Positions 36,040-49,123 of a stretch of 64,000 bases of DNA are shown here, piece after piece (within the stretch, counting starts at the first letter, position 1; each line of letters opens with the position of its first letter). Source of the stretch: Climacium dendroides (lineage: Eukaryota > Streptophyta > Bryopsida > Hypnales > Climaciaceae); assembly GCA_950106755.1 (NCBI GenBank), contig OX467083.1:22811029-22875028 (forward strand), written 5' to 3'. The position numbers were made by a program, and so were the translations under genes. The notes beneath the pieces are model-generated. The model saw only the letters and a list, made by a program, of their open reading frames with translations. It was not told where the DNA came from and did not search any database.

Positions 36040-38330
36040 TGACTGCAGAAACGTGACTGCAGGGATTTTGCGACTGCATCGTGACTTCACCTCCGTAATT
36101 GCACTAGTGGGCCGATCTTCACAACGCTGCAGTCGTGATTCAGTCATTCTGCAGTCGCGTTGTCGTGATGTGGGTCGTCTACTATTTGAATTAGACATCT
36201 TGTTAGTTGAAAAATTAGTTGTTAGTATTGTATGTTGTGAGTTGCTAGTCGTGTGGTATGTAAGTGTTAGGAGCCTTAGTCTTGACTTTGTTGTTGCCGG
36301 TTGATAACCAGTTGTTAGTAGTTGATACTAGGGTAGTGGAGTTAGGGTTAGGGTTAGCCGGCGGCTAGCTGGCGGGGTTTGTGGTGGCTACTAGAGGCAA
36401 AGGCTGGTCCTTTGCTCTCTCTTTTTTTTTTTCTTGTCTCTTAGAGGGTTGGAGGAGGTGGAGGTACTTGAGTGAGTGAGTTGTGTTGTTGTTATGGGAG
36501 GTTTATTTGAAGTAAAGTATTGATTTGGGGAGCTTTTGTGTAACATTTTGCAAGAATATTGGTTGAGTGCTATATTTTGGATCTGGGTTTTTGAAGAGTT
36601 GATACATAAGTGTGCCAAGTTTCAAATCTAGATCTACTATGGAGAAAAAGTTATGAGGCGTTGAAGTGGAGGTGTTTGGATTTCAAGGCAGCCAAGGAGG
36701 GTATATGGAGGAGCGTCATTCTTATTGGATTTTTGTGATATGAACGTGAAAATTGGAGGGTACTCTTCTTATCTTATCTTCTACTTTGTGTCAAAAATTT
36801 AGCTTCAATGGACTTAAGATCAAAGAGTTATATACAAAATACAACCGGGGTGTGGAGGCAGTGAAGGTTTAGAAAGTCAGTATTGAGGTAATGTCCACCA
36901 AAGTTGGACAGTATCTTAGATTGAGTTGAAAGTTGGTATAGAAGTATTTAAGTAGTTTATATACAATGTAGCAAAGTTACAAGTCATTTGAAACTACTGT
37001 CCAATAGTTATGGTAGATCAAAGTTAGGTATGAGAGTTTAGGGAAATTTGACAAGGGTTAGGAAGTCAGTATTGGGGTAATGTCCACCAAAGTTGGACAG
37101 TACCTTGGATTGAGTTGAAATTTGGTTTGAGAGTATTTAAGTAGCTGATCTATAATGTGACAAAGTTTCAAGTCATTTGGAACTACTGTCCAATAGTTAT
37201 GCTAAATCAAAGCTAGATATGACAATTTCTAGGTTATTGAAGGATTAATAGGATAGGGATTTGGGAATATAGGGACCTTGAAGGTAGGATTATGATCATT
37301 TAGGGTGTTTAGGGAGATTATTGATGTATATAAAGCACTTTCACAGCAAAAGCTCAGTGCTATTCTGAACCTAATCACAAAACCTTGTGACAGCGTGATT
37401 CACTGTGGGATGAACAGTGACTGCGCTGGAGGTTCATCCACAACGTTCTGTCCACAAGATCCACGAGGAAGTGACGTGGCTACCAGAAACGCGATTGGAG
37501 ACTGCAGGGGACTGCCAAGTCATTGCAGTAGGACTGTAGGACTGAAAGAAGTCACGGGGAAGATGTTTTCTTTTACTTATATGTAAAGAAAAAGAAGTGA
37601 AGCCCCAGAGCGGTCCACGGAGGACAGGAGCGAGCAACTACGGTATCGGGTATGTGACTTCGATATGACTGTAGAATCATTGGGACTTCTTGCACATATA
37701 ACTAGGGGCATGCAATAAGGTGTTTAGGGGAATATGATAGAGGGGGCCATGCTGCAAATGGATGGAACTTCCGATAAGATGTGATGCAGGAAGCCTGAAA
37801 TAAAACAACATTTAGATATAACGAGAGAGATGTGGGAGTGTTATTATTCAAATGAAGCACATACAATATGAAGTGTACAAGGAAGGTATAATACTACTCG
37901 GGGTGGAAGCTCATTGAACATGGAGGCGTTTGAGGCAGCAACTAGCATGCCAATGTCTCAAAGATGAGGTGAACACTACTCCCACATCATATTTGCGGTT
38001 TTGGCATTCACACTTGGTTGATAAAGTTTGCATTCATGCATTGGACACCAAGGTTCATAGAAATGTGGCTAATACAGTACCTGCACAAGCGGGAAATTGT
38101 ATTGAGTATGAATGAAGGACAATGACAAAGGCAAGGTCATCACCCAATAAATGGGGTGACATTGAGAGGAAGGGACACCTTATGAGAAGTGAAGTCTAAC
38201 TGATTGCAGTATGACTTCACCATGACTGTGATGCAACTATAGAATGACTGAAGCACGACTAGAGAGTCTAATTAATGACTTTGGTATAACTACTAACTGC
38301 CCGAAATGTTTGCAAGTGGTCTACTTGCCT
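36040..38330. other. CACTA-like DNA with GACT-rich short repeats, left of the nested elements
   Basis: Clusters of variants of TGACTTCA, CGACTGCA and ATGACTG occur at about 36040-36180, 37385-37680 and 38190-38330. Similar clusters occur on the far side of the nested elements (see 63130-63655). Dense short repeats of this kind are typical of subterminal regions of CACTA elements. No gene is recognised. A two-copy repeat lies at 36868-37245. Confidence 0.4.
36868..37245. repeat. Tandem duplication, ~189-bp unit
   Basis: The block from 'gtcagtattg.ggtaatgtcc' (36876 and 37065) through 'ctactgtccaatagttatg' and 'gatcaaag.taggtatga' occurs twice in tandem with about 10 percent divergence by eye. 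Confidence 0.85.
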
Positions 38331-38888
38331 GATTGCTGCATGACGCGTTTAGCTTCTGTGATGCTCCGCGACCCATGACACAATGAGGGACACTGTGGGA
38401 ATGCGATCCCACATGCTAGACCCATAATACTAGCATATGACGGAAAAAATTCAAAAATTGTCTCCTTCAAAGGAAAGGTTTTTGAGTTCTCCTAGGAAGT
38501 TAGGACAAATTAGGAAAACCGGATTTCCGGATCCGGAAAAATTTCATTAGGGCTAAAAACCTAAAATCCGGAACCCTAGAAAGTTCCGAAAATCGGATGA
38601 CGGCGCCGGCCCTAAAAACCGGAAACCGGATCCGTACTAGGGATAGAGTTTTGCCGCCAAAACCTGTCCCGTACATCGGGCCAGTATAAGAGGGGGACTG
38701 TAGCCGGCAGCGGGCACACTTATCTTCTTTCTTTTGTTCTCTCGCCGGCGTATTCCGTTTTCCTAGCTTTGTTAGAATTCCGGTAGATTGAGGGACTGTG
38801 TGAGTTGCGATCGTGTAGGGGTTACCGGAGTGAAAGTTGGTGAGCAGAGATTTAGGGAGAGATTTTGTGAGGGTTGTTCGTGAGCACG

Positions 38889-39343
38889 ATGGCTTTTAGG
38901 GCAAGCCGGCGGAAGTTAAAGGATCTGCCTGAGGATTCGGAGGACGAGACGTCGGCACCGGCGCCTCGACCAAGGACCATCTCGGTGATGAAGGTGGTTC
39001 CGGAGGTTCCGATGGAGGAGGACCGGTTGGCGCGCCTACGGGAGCACCTCCACAACATGGGGTGTGACGGACTCCTAGAGGTGCTGTAGGAGATCCGAGA
39101 GGAGAGTCTGGTTTCGGACATACTTCGTTCGGAAAGTAGTATCTTGGATACCACCATTCGGGCGAAGCCAGACCTGTGGACGGTGAACACTTGGAGGGCC
39201 GTCTACAAGTTCCGGGAGGCGCCGGACAAGGTCATGGAGGAGAACCAGGAGGTGATGGAGGGCGAATTCCGATCGCCCGCCAACCCGAAGGAAGGTCACC
39301 AGATTTCCGACCTGGTGAATCCGGAGTACCAGGATGTGATAGC
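38889..39343 (+). pseudogene. Outer-element ORF, 5' part
   Basis: It starts at ATG 38889 (MAFRASRRKLKD, in a good context) with an acidic/Pro-rich start, then a helical region (RLARLREHLHNMG) and WRAVYKF. TAG at 39087-39089 interrupts it. It is cut at 39343 by the inner retrotransposon. When the insertion and one ATAGC copy are ignored, the frame continues exactly into 54321 onward. The fold is not recognised. The general make-up (globular N-part, coiled coil, Pro-rich tail, no pol) resembles a gag-like or plant-mobile-type transposon protein. Confidence 0.6.
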
Positions 39344-41603
39344 TGTAGTTACGTTTAGATCCTAATCGGATTATCTAAACAAATAGTTTAATTTGTTCCT
39401 AGGGAGGCAATTCTAATAGGACTACTTCTACAACGACATTAGAACGTACTAATAAAGGGCTAAAACACACAAGGAATGCATACTTCCAACTAGTATTAAT
39501 TTAATTCCTCACAATTTCTATAATAATTAATAATTTAATTATTCACTCCACTCTTAAAACCACCAAGTTCAAGTATCACCCAATTGGAATTGATCTTTAA
39601 TCTTCAAATTGGATTCTTTCGTCTTTCCACCAAATCGGAATTGGTGCTGCTGCTGGTACAGGTTCACTGCGGCACTCTAACTCCCATCTTGGATCCATCA
39701 CCTATCAGCCTTGCACTTGTCACCAACACAGGGAACCACCAGATCTTCTTTCGCCAACTTGGTCTTCATGTCTTTATCTCCACGATTTGGTTTGATGTAA
39801 TTTTTATCACCGCCCATTGACATTTCTTACACACCGATTTGAAATCAACCTTAACACTCTGCATTCTTCCTCATCCTTCCTTTTCAACTTGGATAATTAT
39901 CTTCTTATAAACACTCACAAACTCTCCAAATTGTATATATCACTCTCTCCTTTACTAACCTGGAATTTTTATTTTTATTTTTATATATTTTTTTATCACA
40001 GTCTTCTCTCTCTCATACTATGTTGATTTCCTAATTGGATAAATTAATTTCTCACACCCATTCGGAAACTCTCAAATTTGAGACCTATTGCTTCGGCTTC
40101 ACAGACCAACTCGGGATCCTGACTTAGACAACATTCAAACTTTATAAAACCAATTTGGATAAGCACTCATGACACCATGCAGAGCCTTCTCAATTGCTCA
40201 TATCCATAATTTCAATCAACTCTCAGTCCAAATTGAATTTTAACAACAACTGCCAATTCTTCACTTGACCAATTCAGCACTTATTCCAATTTCCAAATTG
40301 GAACCACACAATAAGGCATTCATGCAACCATCAACCCTCCAATTCGGTTTCACTCACAGACTGCCAAACTCCAACTAGGCAAAATAGCACTATGACTGAA
40401 CCTCCAAATTGAGCTCATACATACAACATACATGCCAACAACAAGGAACAACAATTCGCTTTCAATCATTCTTTATTCAGCCGAATTGGTGACATATCAC
40501 CGTTCCACAAAAATAATGTTTCACTAATTGATTCATTCAAAATTAGCTCACTGTTTCATACAATTCAAATTTGGACACTCCATCTGCCATGTCCAACTGG
40601 ATCCATCACTTTGTAATTACTTCTCAAAATCTCCAATCACTCAGCACTATAATGCTAAATACTTCAATTTGCTTCACAGACAACTAATACCAATTTGGGT
40701 AAACAGCAATCACATCCAAATTGATCTCTCGTTCAATGAATCTCATCATAACTTCCTAATAGGTTAGCATCTTTATGCATAACTCCTAATAGGTTTTAAA
40801 TCACATCACTCCGATTTGGACTTAAGCTCTTCTGCTCTACCACCGTAAACTTCCAAATTGGTACCTTGCAATCACTCCTTAGCCAATTCGGACAAACTCC
40901 GAATTACCAAATTGAACTTCACGTCCACCACTGCAACCACCAATTTGGCCGATACAGACTTCCACTTCCTTTATAGGAACAAGCACACACACAAACAAAC
41001 ATACATAAAACCAAATAGAAAAACACAAACGCAGCCACTCAGACTGGGACTCGCACTGGCATTCTCTCAATAGTGGGTGCCTTCCAAATCGGAAAACTCG
41101 ACTTTAAAACCCCAAGCCAGGCAGTTCCTTAACCAACTTGGCATCACCTCAAAACTCGCAAACTGCCCATTAAGAACCTCAAAAATAACCGTCCCTCAAT
41201 TACACACACAAATTCCCAAATTGGCACCTGCAACACCCCGCACAACCCTAACTGCCGACCACAGGCAAACCAACTTGGAAACCACAACAGCTCCGACCTA
41301 GCTGGCTACAGACAGTTCCTACTTGGACAAAAACGTAGAACATTCCAACTTGGAATTGTCATCTTGCATTACAAATAGGAATTACCCTCAGACAATCCAA
41401 AATTGCCTTCACTCTCCAAATTGGCTTCCCTTCCAATCCCATCACCATGGCTCATGCTTGACTGCATCCGGATAAACACTTCCAAATTGGTTAACAACAT
41501 CCAAAAATCACCCATTTGGAACACCAATCAAACAAAACATAACTAAAACCACATAAAAACATACCAAAAAAATGACACTAAAAATCCGAATAGGTTATTT
41601 ACA
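39344..41603 (-). repeat. 3' LTR of the inner Ty3/gypsy element
   Basis: 2260 bp, TG...CA, and nearly identical to 52056-54315. I count about nine differences by eye, all transitions. It is flanked on its outer side by ATAGC (39339-39343). The LTR is dotted with CCAATT/AATTGG-type words. Small ORFs inside it are not conserved genes. Confidence 0.97.
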
Positions 41604-41641
41604 TAGCCCCACACGAATCTGTTTGCGTCCTCGCAAACCAG

Positions 41642-44499
41642 CTATTTGGCTTGCCGCTTTGTCAACCGCTTCCCTGGTAGGAACTTCAAACTCGAATCTT
41701 CCTCTTCCTTCAACAGCTTCGCAGCCAATTTGGCTCGCTCTTGCATCAGCAACTTCTGTCTGTCATAGAAATTGTTCACTGGACCTGAACGCGTCCCAAC
41801 TTCTTCACACGCCTCGGGAATCATCACCTTATGCGCTCCAGGCAGAAATTGGGCAATACACATTAACTCCAATGCACGCATCCTCTTCGCTGAGTGATAA
41901 TGAATCTTAGAAAAATTCTTTATATCGGTACTCAGCCGCGCTCCAACTCGGTAATCCACCACAAACTGGTAATCGTGACACAAATAGGCTAAAATACCTG
42001 CAAAAACACTTGCACGGAAACAAACTGGATCGCGATGAGTCCGATGCTCCAACGAAAACTTCATATATGCCTCCACGCAACTCTCCGGGTTCTTGTATGA
42101 ACCGGGGATCTTTGGCCAATTGTACCAACGTGAATCCAACTTGGCGCGATTCGACCACATATACCGCCTCGGGCATGGACAGAACCTGGGATCCGACGCC
42201 ACCAAAGGCGGAGGTGTAGAAGACCGTGAAATCCGCTCGGTGTGGTCCATTAAATCCATCGCCACAACTGGGGGACTTCTGACGCCTTCATGGTCTTGGC
42301 CGATCCACAGCAACGCCTCCCAACTTGGAAACGACACATCACCGAGCTCCTCGAACAACTGGTCGTAGTTTCCCAAGTAGAGATCGTCCTTTTCTGCAAC
42401 TGTCGATGGCAAAGGAATCGACCATGTAATCCACTTGGACAGCAACCTTGACAACTCCAACGTTTTATCGCCAACTCGAGGTCGTGGAAACGCCAGCTCG
42501 CCCGAAAAATCCCAACTTGGAATCGCTACAGGCCCCCCAGCCTTCCACTTATCCTGCAGCCTATCCCGAGTCGTCTCAAATTTGCACACATAGACGGATG
42601 GGTGCACGTCCATGAGCTGGCTGTGAGTTGCCCTATGTCGGGCATTCTACACCATCTCCGTAAGCCAATTTGAGCCACTCAAATTCCTTTCCAACTCGGT
42701 GATGGTACGCATCCACTCCACCGGTGTCACCACTCCTTTCAACTTGGTGTTGGAAGCCGTCGCCCGAATAGCTGCAGCCATGCCATCTTCTAACCGCGCT
42801 CCCACATTGGGACGTCGTTTACCCACGTAAGATGCAGCCACCCGCCTTCGCTTGGCCAACAAGTCCTCCAATTCGGAATAAAACAACAAATACCGCGCTC
42901 CGTAATCGCCAATTAGGGTGAAAGCCGTGACATTGTCTTCCAATACCACATCACCGCGCCCAATAATCTCTGTAAAGAGATTCTCGCACCGAAGTTGAAC
43001 TGCCCTTGCCCAAATAGTTTTAAATCGCGATTTGGAAAGATACTCCTTCAACGCGATTCCTGTGTACAAGAAAAACACCTCCCGCTCCCAAGCATAGGCA
43101 AACTCGATATTATCTGTTGGGGGAATCAATTCGGACAAGGCCTCCAAATTCTCCATATGAAGCACTCGCTGCCGCTTCCTCGCCATAGGGACCGCTTCAC
43201 TCTTCCCCTTTGCACTACTTGCTGCAGCATTGGCTTGTTTTTCAACTCGAGCCAATTCCTTTTCGAACCCCAAGAGGCCTTCTTCCGAATCGGACTGATC
43301 TTCCATCTTGGCGCCCTCCAACTTGGCCCGCAGCTCGTGCACTTGCTGCTCCAAAATAGCCACCTTGCTCTTAGCAATGCGCCTTAAGCTGGATTCCAAA
43401 TCGGCCTTCCTTTTAACCATGTCAAACCTCCCTTGCAACTGCGCCAATTCGTCTGTTACATCTTGGTAACTGGCCGCCATTTGGATTTCATATGCCACTC
43501 ACTCTTCCTTGGCTGCTTCCAAGTCGGCCTTCACACGCTGACACTCTGCTGCCAACTTGGTATTTGCCAGTCGCAACCCAGCTACTTGGGAAGGATCAAA
43601 ATCCTCCAAATCGGTCAAGGTTTGGGCCAACCTTGCCTTCAGCTGAGAAACTGAACGCACTGGAGCCTCAAAATTGGGCAACCTCCCAACTTCGGATGAA
43701 CCACACGGATCTTGCTTGGGCTCCTTATGCAACTCGGGCAGAGCCGCACAGCTAACCTCCACCAATTCGGAAAGAAATTGCGCCCCTCGCAAAGCTCCAT
43801 CCGGCTTTTTCTTATATTCAGTCACAAAAGCATGAAGCCTTCGTGACACAAACAACGCCCAATTGATCACAACTCCCTACTGTACAGCCACTACAACTTG
43901 GAGATTCTTCCTTGAAACACTTAGCGCTGCCTGCTCCAATAAAAGACATTGCACCACCAATTTGATCCAGGGCTGCCAACTTGGCTTAAGCCACAGCAAC
44001 TCATACTCCGATTTGGCTTCTGCTCCTCTGTGATGCCCTCCACGAAGCATTCCTCCACCAAATAGGCAGTTGAATCTTGGACCGTCTTCACCGTCACTCC
44101 CGATTTTGGAAGTTGGAAAACCTCCTCAATCTTTTGAGGTTGCAATTCCACCAATTCACCACGCACGCAGCTCTTTCTCTCCGCCACTGAATAGGCCATA
44201 ACAAAAATCTCCAGTCGATTGGAGTCAATTTGCACCCATCGCCGTCTTCCTTCCACGAACATCCAAAGCCCAGCCTCTTGAAGTTTCAGCTGCTGCTGCT
44301 ACTCCCATTTGGCATCGTCCAACTCGGTCACAGCTTCAAACCGAAAGTCCGTCTGCGTAACCTCGATCGGCGCCGCCTCGTTCTCTCCCAACTTGGGCTT
44401 CTTATCCAAGTGCTCCTCCTGACACACCAATTCGGTATCCTCATCAACCGAGGCTTTGCCTTTACCCAATTGGTCTTCCATTGCACCTGCAAACCACAA
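41642..44499 (-). pseudogene. Retrotransposon extra ORF downstream of integrase
   Basis: A long reading region sits between integrase and the 3' LTR, on the same strand as pol. Pieces are 44499-44299, 44262-43921, 43870-43499, 43498-42647 and 42613-41642. They are joined in frame across TAG (about 44286), TGA (43499-43501) and TAG (42647-42649), with one frameshift near 43900. The first part includes IEEVFQLPKSG, reminiscent of plant-mobile-domain-like proteins. The middle is Lys/Glu/Ala-rich coiled coil (LEQQVHELRAKLEGAK). The C-terminal part has HRDPVCFRASVFAGILAYLC and a basic LPGKRLTKRQAK end. In Athila elements this position holds an env-like ORF. I see no signal peptide or membrane anchor, so I do not call it env. 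Confidence 0.55.
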
Positions 44500-45317
44500 T
44501 CTCTCCTACTCTCGGCAAATGCTTCCAATTTGACAAAGAAACCTCACTATCGCTCGGAAATTACTCCTATTCTCGACCTCCGCAATCTTTTAGATAATAA
44601 GAGTCCACAGCCTGACCAGCCAGCAACCAATTTCTCCCCAATTCGGAACAGAACACCAAAAACCAACCACAGCAAAAACCCTTACTTTCTCGCGCTCTTC
44701 GAAATACAAATTGGGATCACTCAAACTCCAAATTGGACTAAAAAGACAGAACGCAAACTCCAAACCCTAATTGGTTTTAGTGCGCGCAATCGCGTCTCAC
44801 TCTTCTAGACCAACTCGGATTCGCTCACAACTGAAAGAACTGGCAAACACAACCTCTCTTTCCCAAGAAAATTCAAAGATGACACATTCTTCCTCAAAAC
44901 CCAATTTGCTCGCAACGCACAAGATTTAACAAAAAACAACTTCACGCAACCCAATTGTGCAGCCCAATTCAGCTCCTTTGCCTTCGTCTACAATCTCCCA
45001 GTTGGTGAATCTCTCGCCTTGCTCCCAATCCGATTCGGTTTTGGATTTTTGGCGGCTTCAAATGATTCCGATTTGAAATGATTCATCCCCAGGGGTACGT
45101 ATCATCATCATCCAAGTTGGTTTGTCACCTCCGATTTGGCACTCATTGTCTTTGGCATTGCCATTTTTTTATTTTTTATTTTATTTTTTATTTATTTTTA
45201 TTTTCCTTTTTCCCATGTTTCCAATCGGTTTATTTTCTCTTTATTTTTATTTTTTTATTTTTTTGTAATTTCACTAAAAAGACTACCCCCCAAATTGAAA
45301 ATGCCGCCCCCGGCATT

Positions 45318-47291
45318 TCAAACAAAATACGGCTTAAGCCGGTAACCATTAATCCTAGTTGGAAGTAAATTTTCCTCAAAGTCCTTGAGTTGCAATGACC
45401 CATTAGGATTGACATCGACCACCTCGTAAGGACCTAGCCAATGCATTTGCAATTTACCCGGAAACTTAAAAAAACGGCTATCATATAGCAATACTAAACT
45501 CCCAACCTTGAACTCTTTAGGACGCAATTTAGAGTCGTAATATGACTTCCTCCTATTTTGGGTAGCTAAAGTGTTCAAATAAGCTTCTCTCTTTTTCTCA
45601 TCAAGAGCTTCCAAATTGGTTAGCCTTACTCTTAAACTCTCCTCATCTCCCAAATTGTTTTCTATAGCCACTCTTAGGCTAGGAATTTCAAACTTGATTG
45701 GGAGTATGGCCTCTTGGCCATACACTAATTGGAATGGAGAAAACCCCGTAGTTCCTTTGTAAGCGGTCCGGTAGGCCCACAAAGCACTCCAAAGCTTTTC
45801 ATCCCAATCGGTAGATGCACCACTAATTGTTTTTGTTAGGATTTTACACAATATACCGTTCGTTTTTTTGGTTTGCCCGTTAGCACGTGGGTGGTAAGGG
45901 GCTGTTTTACGGTGTTTAATTAAAAACCTATTTGTTAATTCCTCAATCGTGGCATTTAAAAAATGCGTGCCCCGGTCACTTATTAACTCTTTTGGACACC
46001 CAAATCGGGAAATTATATTTTCGTACAAAAAACGTGCCACGGTCTTGGCATCATCGTTACGGGCGGCCATTGCCTCAGCCCATTTGGTAGCATAGTCAGT
46101 CGCGACTAGGATATACTTTTTACGCCCATACTTTGTGGTTGGGGCAATAGGGCCTACGAAATCAATTCCCCATTTTTCAAATGGGGCCAATGCCATTAGG
46201 GGAATTAGTGGCATTGCCGTTGAAGGTGAGGGTTTACCTATACGTTGGCAAGGATCGCATTGCCTGGCAAAAGTATGGGCATCCTTAAATAAGAATGGCC
46301 ACCAATAACCGGCCAACAACACCTTTTGTGCCGTGGAAATTCCTACGAAATGGCCGCCACACGAATCCGAGTGGCAACCTTGGAGAATATCCTTAATTTC
46401 ACTCTTATAGATACATCGCCTAAGGACACCATCTTGACCCAACTTATATAAGGTTTTGTCTAATAGGGTATAAGGGGCACTTTTTCTTATAAGGGCCGCT
46501 TTTTGTTTACCACTATAATCTGTAGGAAATAAACCGGTAGATAAATAACTCAAAATATCTGCATACTCGGTATGAATAACATCCACCTCAAATAAGTGGG
46601 CGTCAGGAATATCATCCTCAACCGGCGACCCATTTGGATCTACCGGCTCCTCCAACCTAGAAAGGAAATCGGCATTGGAGTGTTGCTTACTAGGACGAAC
46701 AATTATATTAAAATTAAATTCCTGGAGAAGTAATACCCACTGCGCCAATCGGCCACTCAACTGAGGCTTGTTAATTACGTACTTAAGCGCATCATGGTCC
46801 ACATAAAACGTGAACTTATAACCAAGTAGGTAATGACGGAATTTTTGCACCGCATATACCATACCCAAGGCTTCCCTCTCGGTAGTGGTATAGTTTCTCT
46901 CCGCGGGAATAAATTGGCGGCTAGCATAATAAATGGGGTGGTCCTTACCATTTTTATCTTTCTGGCTTAAAACACAGCCCATAGCGACATTACTCGCATC
47001 CACATATACATGGAATGGCTCACTCCAATTTGGAGAAATTAAAATAGGAGCAATAACCAATTTTTGTTTTAACTTTAAAAACGCCTCATCGCATTCATGA
47101 GTCCAAGTAGGATTTGTGCCTACTTCTAATTTTTTTAGAAGGGCCGTTAATGGTAGCGCCACTTGGGCGTAATTTTCGATAAACCTACGACAATAGCTAA
47201 CATGCCCAAGAAAACCCCTTACTTGCGTTATGGTGGACGGAATAGGTAAGTTAGTTATTTTTGCTACCTTATTGGGGTTTGTACTAATACC
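45318..47291 (-). pseudogene. Retrotransposon RNase H and integrase region
   Basis: From 47162 down, a 614-codon open frame follows in-frame codons from 47291. RNase H: PFHVYVDASNVAMGCVL, YYASRQF, NYTTTEREALGMVYA, FTFYVDHDALKY, ADFLSRL. Integrase zinc finger: CHSDSCGGH and CDPC. Catalytic core: WGIDFVGP (Asp), ISDRGTHF (Asp), then NGQTKKTNG, where the family's catalytic Glu (NGQ.E) is Lys (AAA). A C-terminal module (LVLLYDSRFFKFPGKLQ, WLGPYEV) is present. No chromodomain was seen. The Glu-to-Lys change fits a single G-to-A transition and should abolish strand transfer. Confidence 0.9.
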
Positions 47292-48349
47292 TCATTTGCT
47301 AACGATGTGGCCTAATAGCTTCCCATAAGGGACAACAAATTGGCACTGAGCCGCATTCAAAGAGATACCAAATTCCGAGCATTTTTCAAAACATTTTTTT
47401 AATTGTTGTGGATGCTCCAATTTGGTTCCAAAGACGCAAAAATCGTCCAGGAAAATTTCCATAAAAATACGAAGAAAATCCTGAAAGGCTAGCGTGGCTA
47501 CACGTTGAAATGTGGCTACCCCGTTACATAATCCAAATAACATAACCTACTTGCATAGATCCCCAAATCGGTGACAAAGGCAGTTTTAGCTTGGTCTTTT
47601 TTCGCGATTTGGATCTGATTGTATCCCAAGAACCCGTCCATGAATGAATAGCATTCATGACCGGCGACAGTATCTAAAATACTATCGGTAAATGGTAAGG
47701 GAAATCCGTCCTTTTTAGTGATGGCGTTCAACTTCCTAAAATCCTGGCAAATTCTAATACGTCCGTCCTTCTTGGGAACAATCACTATAGGACTTACCCA
47801 TTCGCTATTTGGGGCTGGATAAATAAATCCTATCTTGATCAATTTTTCGATTTCTTCCTTTACCAAGAGGGAGTACTTTGGATTTAGCCGATGGGGCCTT
47901 TGCCTAATTGGGCATGCATCATCCTCTAAATCAATGTGATGTTTACATATACTAGGTGACACCCCTCTTAGGTCCTTATATGACCATGCAAACATTTTAT
48001 TATTTTCTTTAAAAAATTTAACCCACGTGGCTAACTCTTCCAGACCTAGCCTACTAAATAATTGTATGTTCTTTTCCTCATCTCCAGACCCAAGATTTAC
48101 GGTCTGGCAATGGCCTTTAGATACGTAAGACCTAATTGGAACATCGTCCAACTCTCTCTCATAAATGCTTTCACTATCTTCACTCATCTCCCAATCGGAA
48201 TCGACTCCATACACGGTAGAATCCGTCATGGAGTCTGTTAACCAATATTGGATTGCCATGTCTGAGTTGTCATCATCCTCACATGGGATGATGTACTCTC
48301 CTGGGGCTACTTCCTTAAACGTTGGAATCCCAATTGGCTTATTTTCATT
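47292..48349 (-). pseudogene. Retrotransposon reverse transcriptase region
   Basis: The upper part (48259-47550) has IEKLIKIGFIYP, WVSPIVIVPKKDG, RICQDFRKLNAIT and CYSFMDGFLGYNQI. The lower part (47543-47292) has MLFGLCNGVATFQR, the catalytic IFLDDFCVF and LLGHIVSK. The two are in different frames, consistent with loss of one base near 47550 where the family has a conserved xVMxFGLCN block. The lower part ends in TGA at 47292-47294, in frame with the RNase H region. The catalytic Asp pair is kept. Confidence 0.9.
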
Positions 48350-49123
48350 TCATTTAATGTTAATCCTATTAGCTGATAAATCATCCAACTCGGAATCATA
48401 CCCAAAATCGCTAGTATCACCCGGTGATTCCCATTGGGTCTCACCTTTATACTTAAGGGGATACATAGTGATACTCACTGAATGATTCCCTTGGAATATT
48501 TTCATCACGCCCCTACCCCAATCGTCTTTCACTCTAGCTTGATAAAGCCATGGCCTTCCTAATAGGATAGGGTACGATGTGTTAGGTGTATTAGGTTGGA
48601 AAATAATATAATCGATTAAATATACCAATCCCCCTATTCGTGTTTTTACCTTAGGTAAAATACCTAAAGGCTTTACTCGGCTTTGGTCTGCCATGCGCAA
48701 AACCAATTTAGTTTCTTGAAGCCCAGTTAGATGGAGGCTTAGCATAGTATCATTATTAATTAGATTTACGCTAGAACCGCCATCTACTTGGGCGTTGGAC
48801 ACAATTAGTCCTTCGATTTCTACGTCGATAATTGGCGCACCTGGATCAGGGCCTAAAGTCACTTCATGGACTTGTCTACTTCTCTTTCTCACCAAATTTG
48901 ATTTCAAGGCTGATCTACAACTAGGGGCTATACCCAATAGTTGTTTAATTGTTATGTCAGCCTTGACATTTCCCAAATTGTCTATGACATTATATGGGTT
49001 ATTTTCGTCAATGATCCCAATTTGATTGTTACTGTCTTTTCTCTTTCTCAGAGATGACTTGACAAATTTTCCAAATTGGTTTCCCATCTTATACTTTCCT
49101 GTATTATCCAATTTGGTTACAGC
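48350..49123 (-). pseudogene. Retrotransposon protease region
   Basis: It is in frame with gag and RT. It contains VSNAQVDGGSSVNLINNDTM, the aspartic protease site (Asp-Gly-Gly), followed by LVLRMADQSRVKPLG and YPILLGRPWL, the usual second half of a retroviral-type protease. It is separated from gag by TAG (49124-49126) and from RT by TAA (48350-48352). Confidence 0.85.

Noticed and set aside
36102..36112. CACTAGTGGG as a CACTA terminus
   Set aside because: No matching inverted partner or 3-bp duplication was found.
36338..36357. TTAGGG repeats resembling telomere DNA
   Set aside because: Only about two units are present and plant telomeres use TTTAGGG. No interstitial telomere is supported.
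39584..41301. Open frames inside the LTR, repeated at 52296-54013
   Set aside because: They are identical because they lie in the two LTR copies. They show no domain and are not genes.
41642..44499. Calling the extra ORF an envelope gene
   Set aside because: No signal peptide, membrane segment or surface-protein features are seen. Position alone is not enough.
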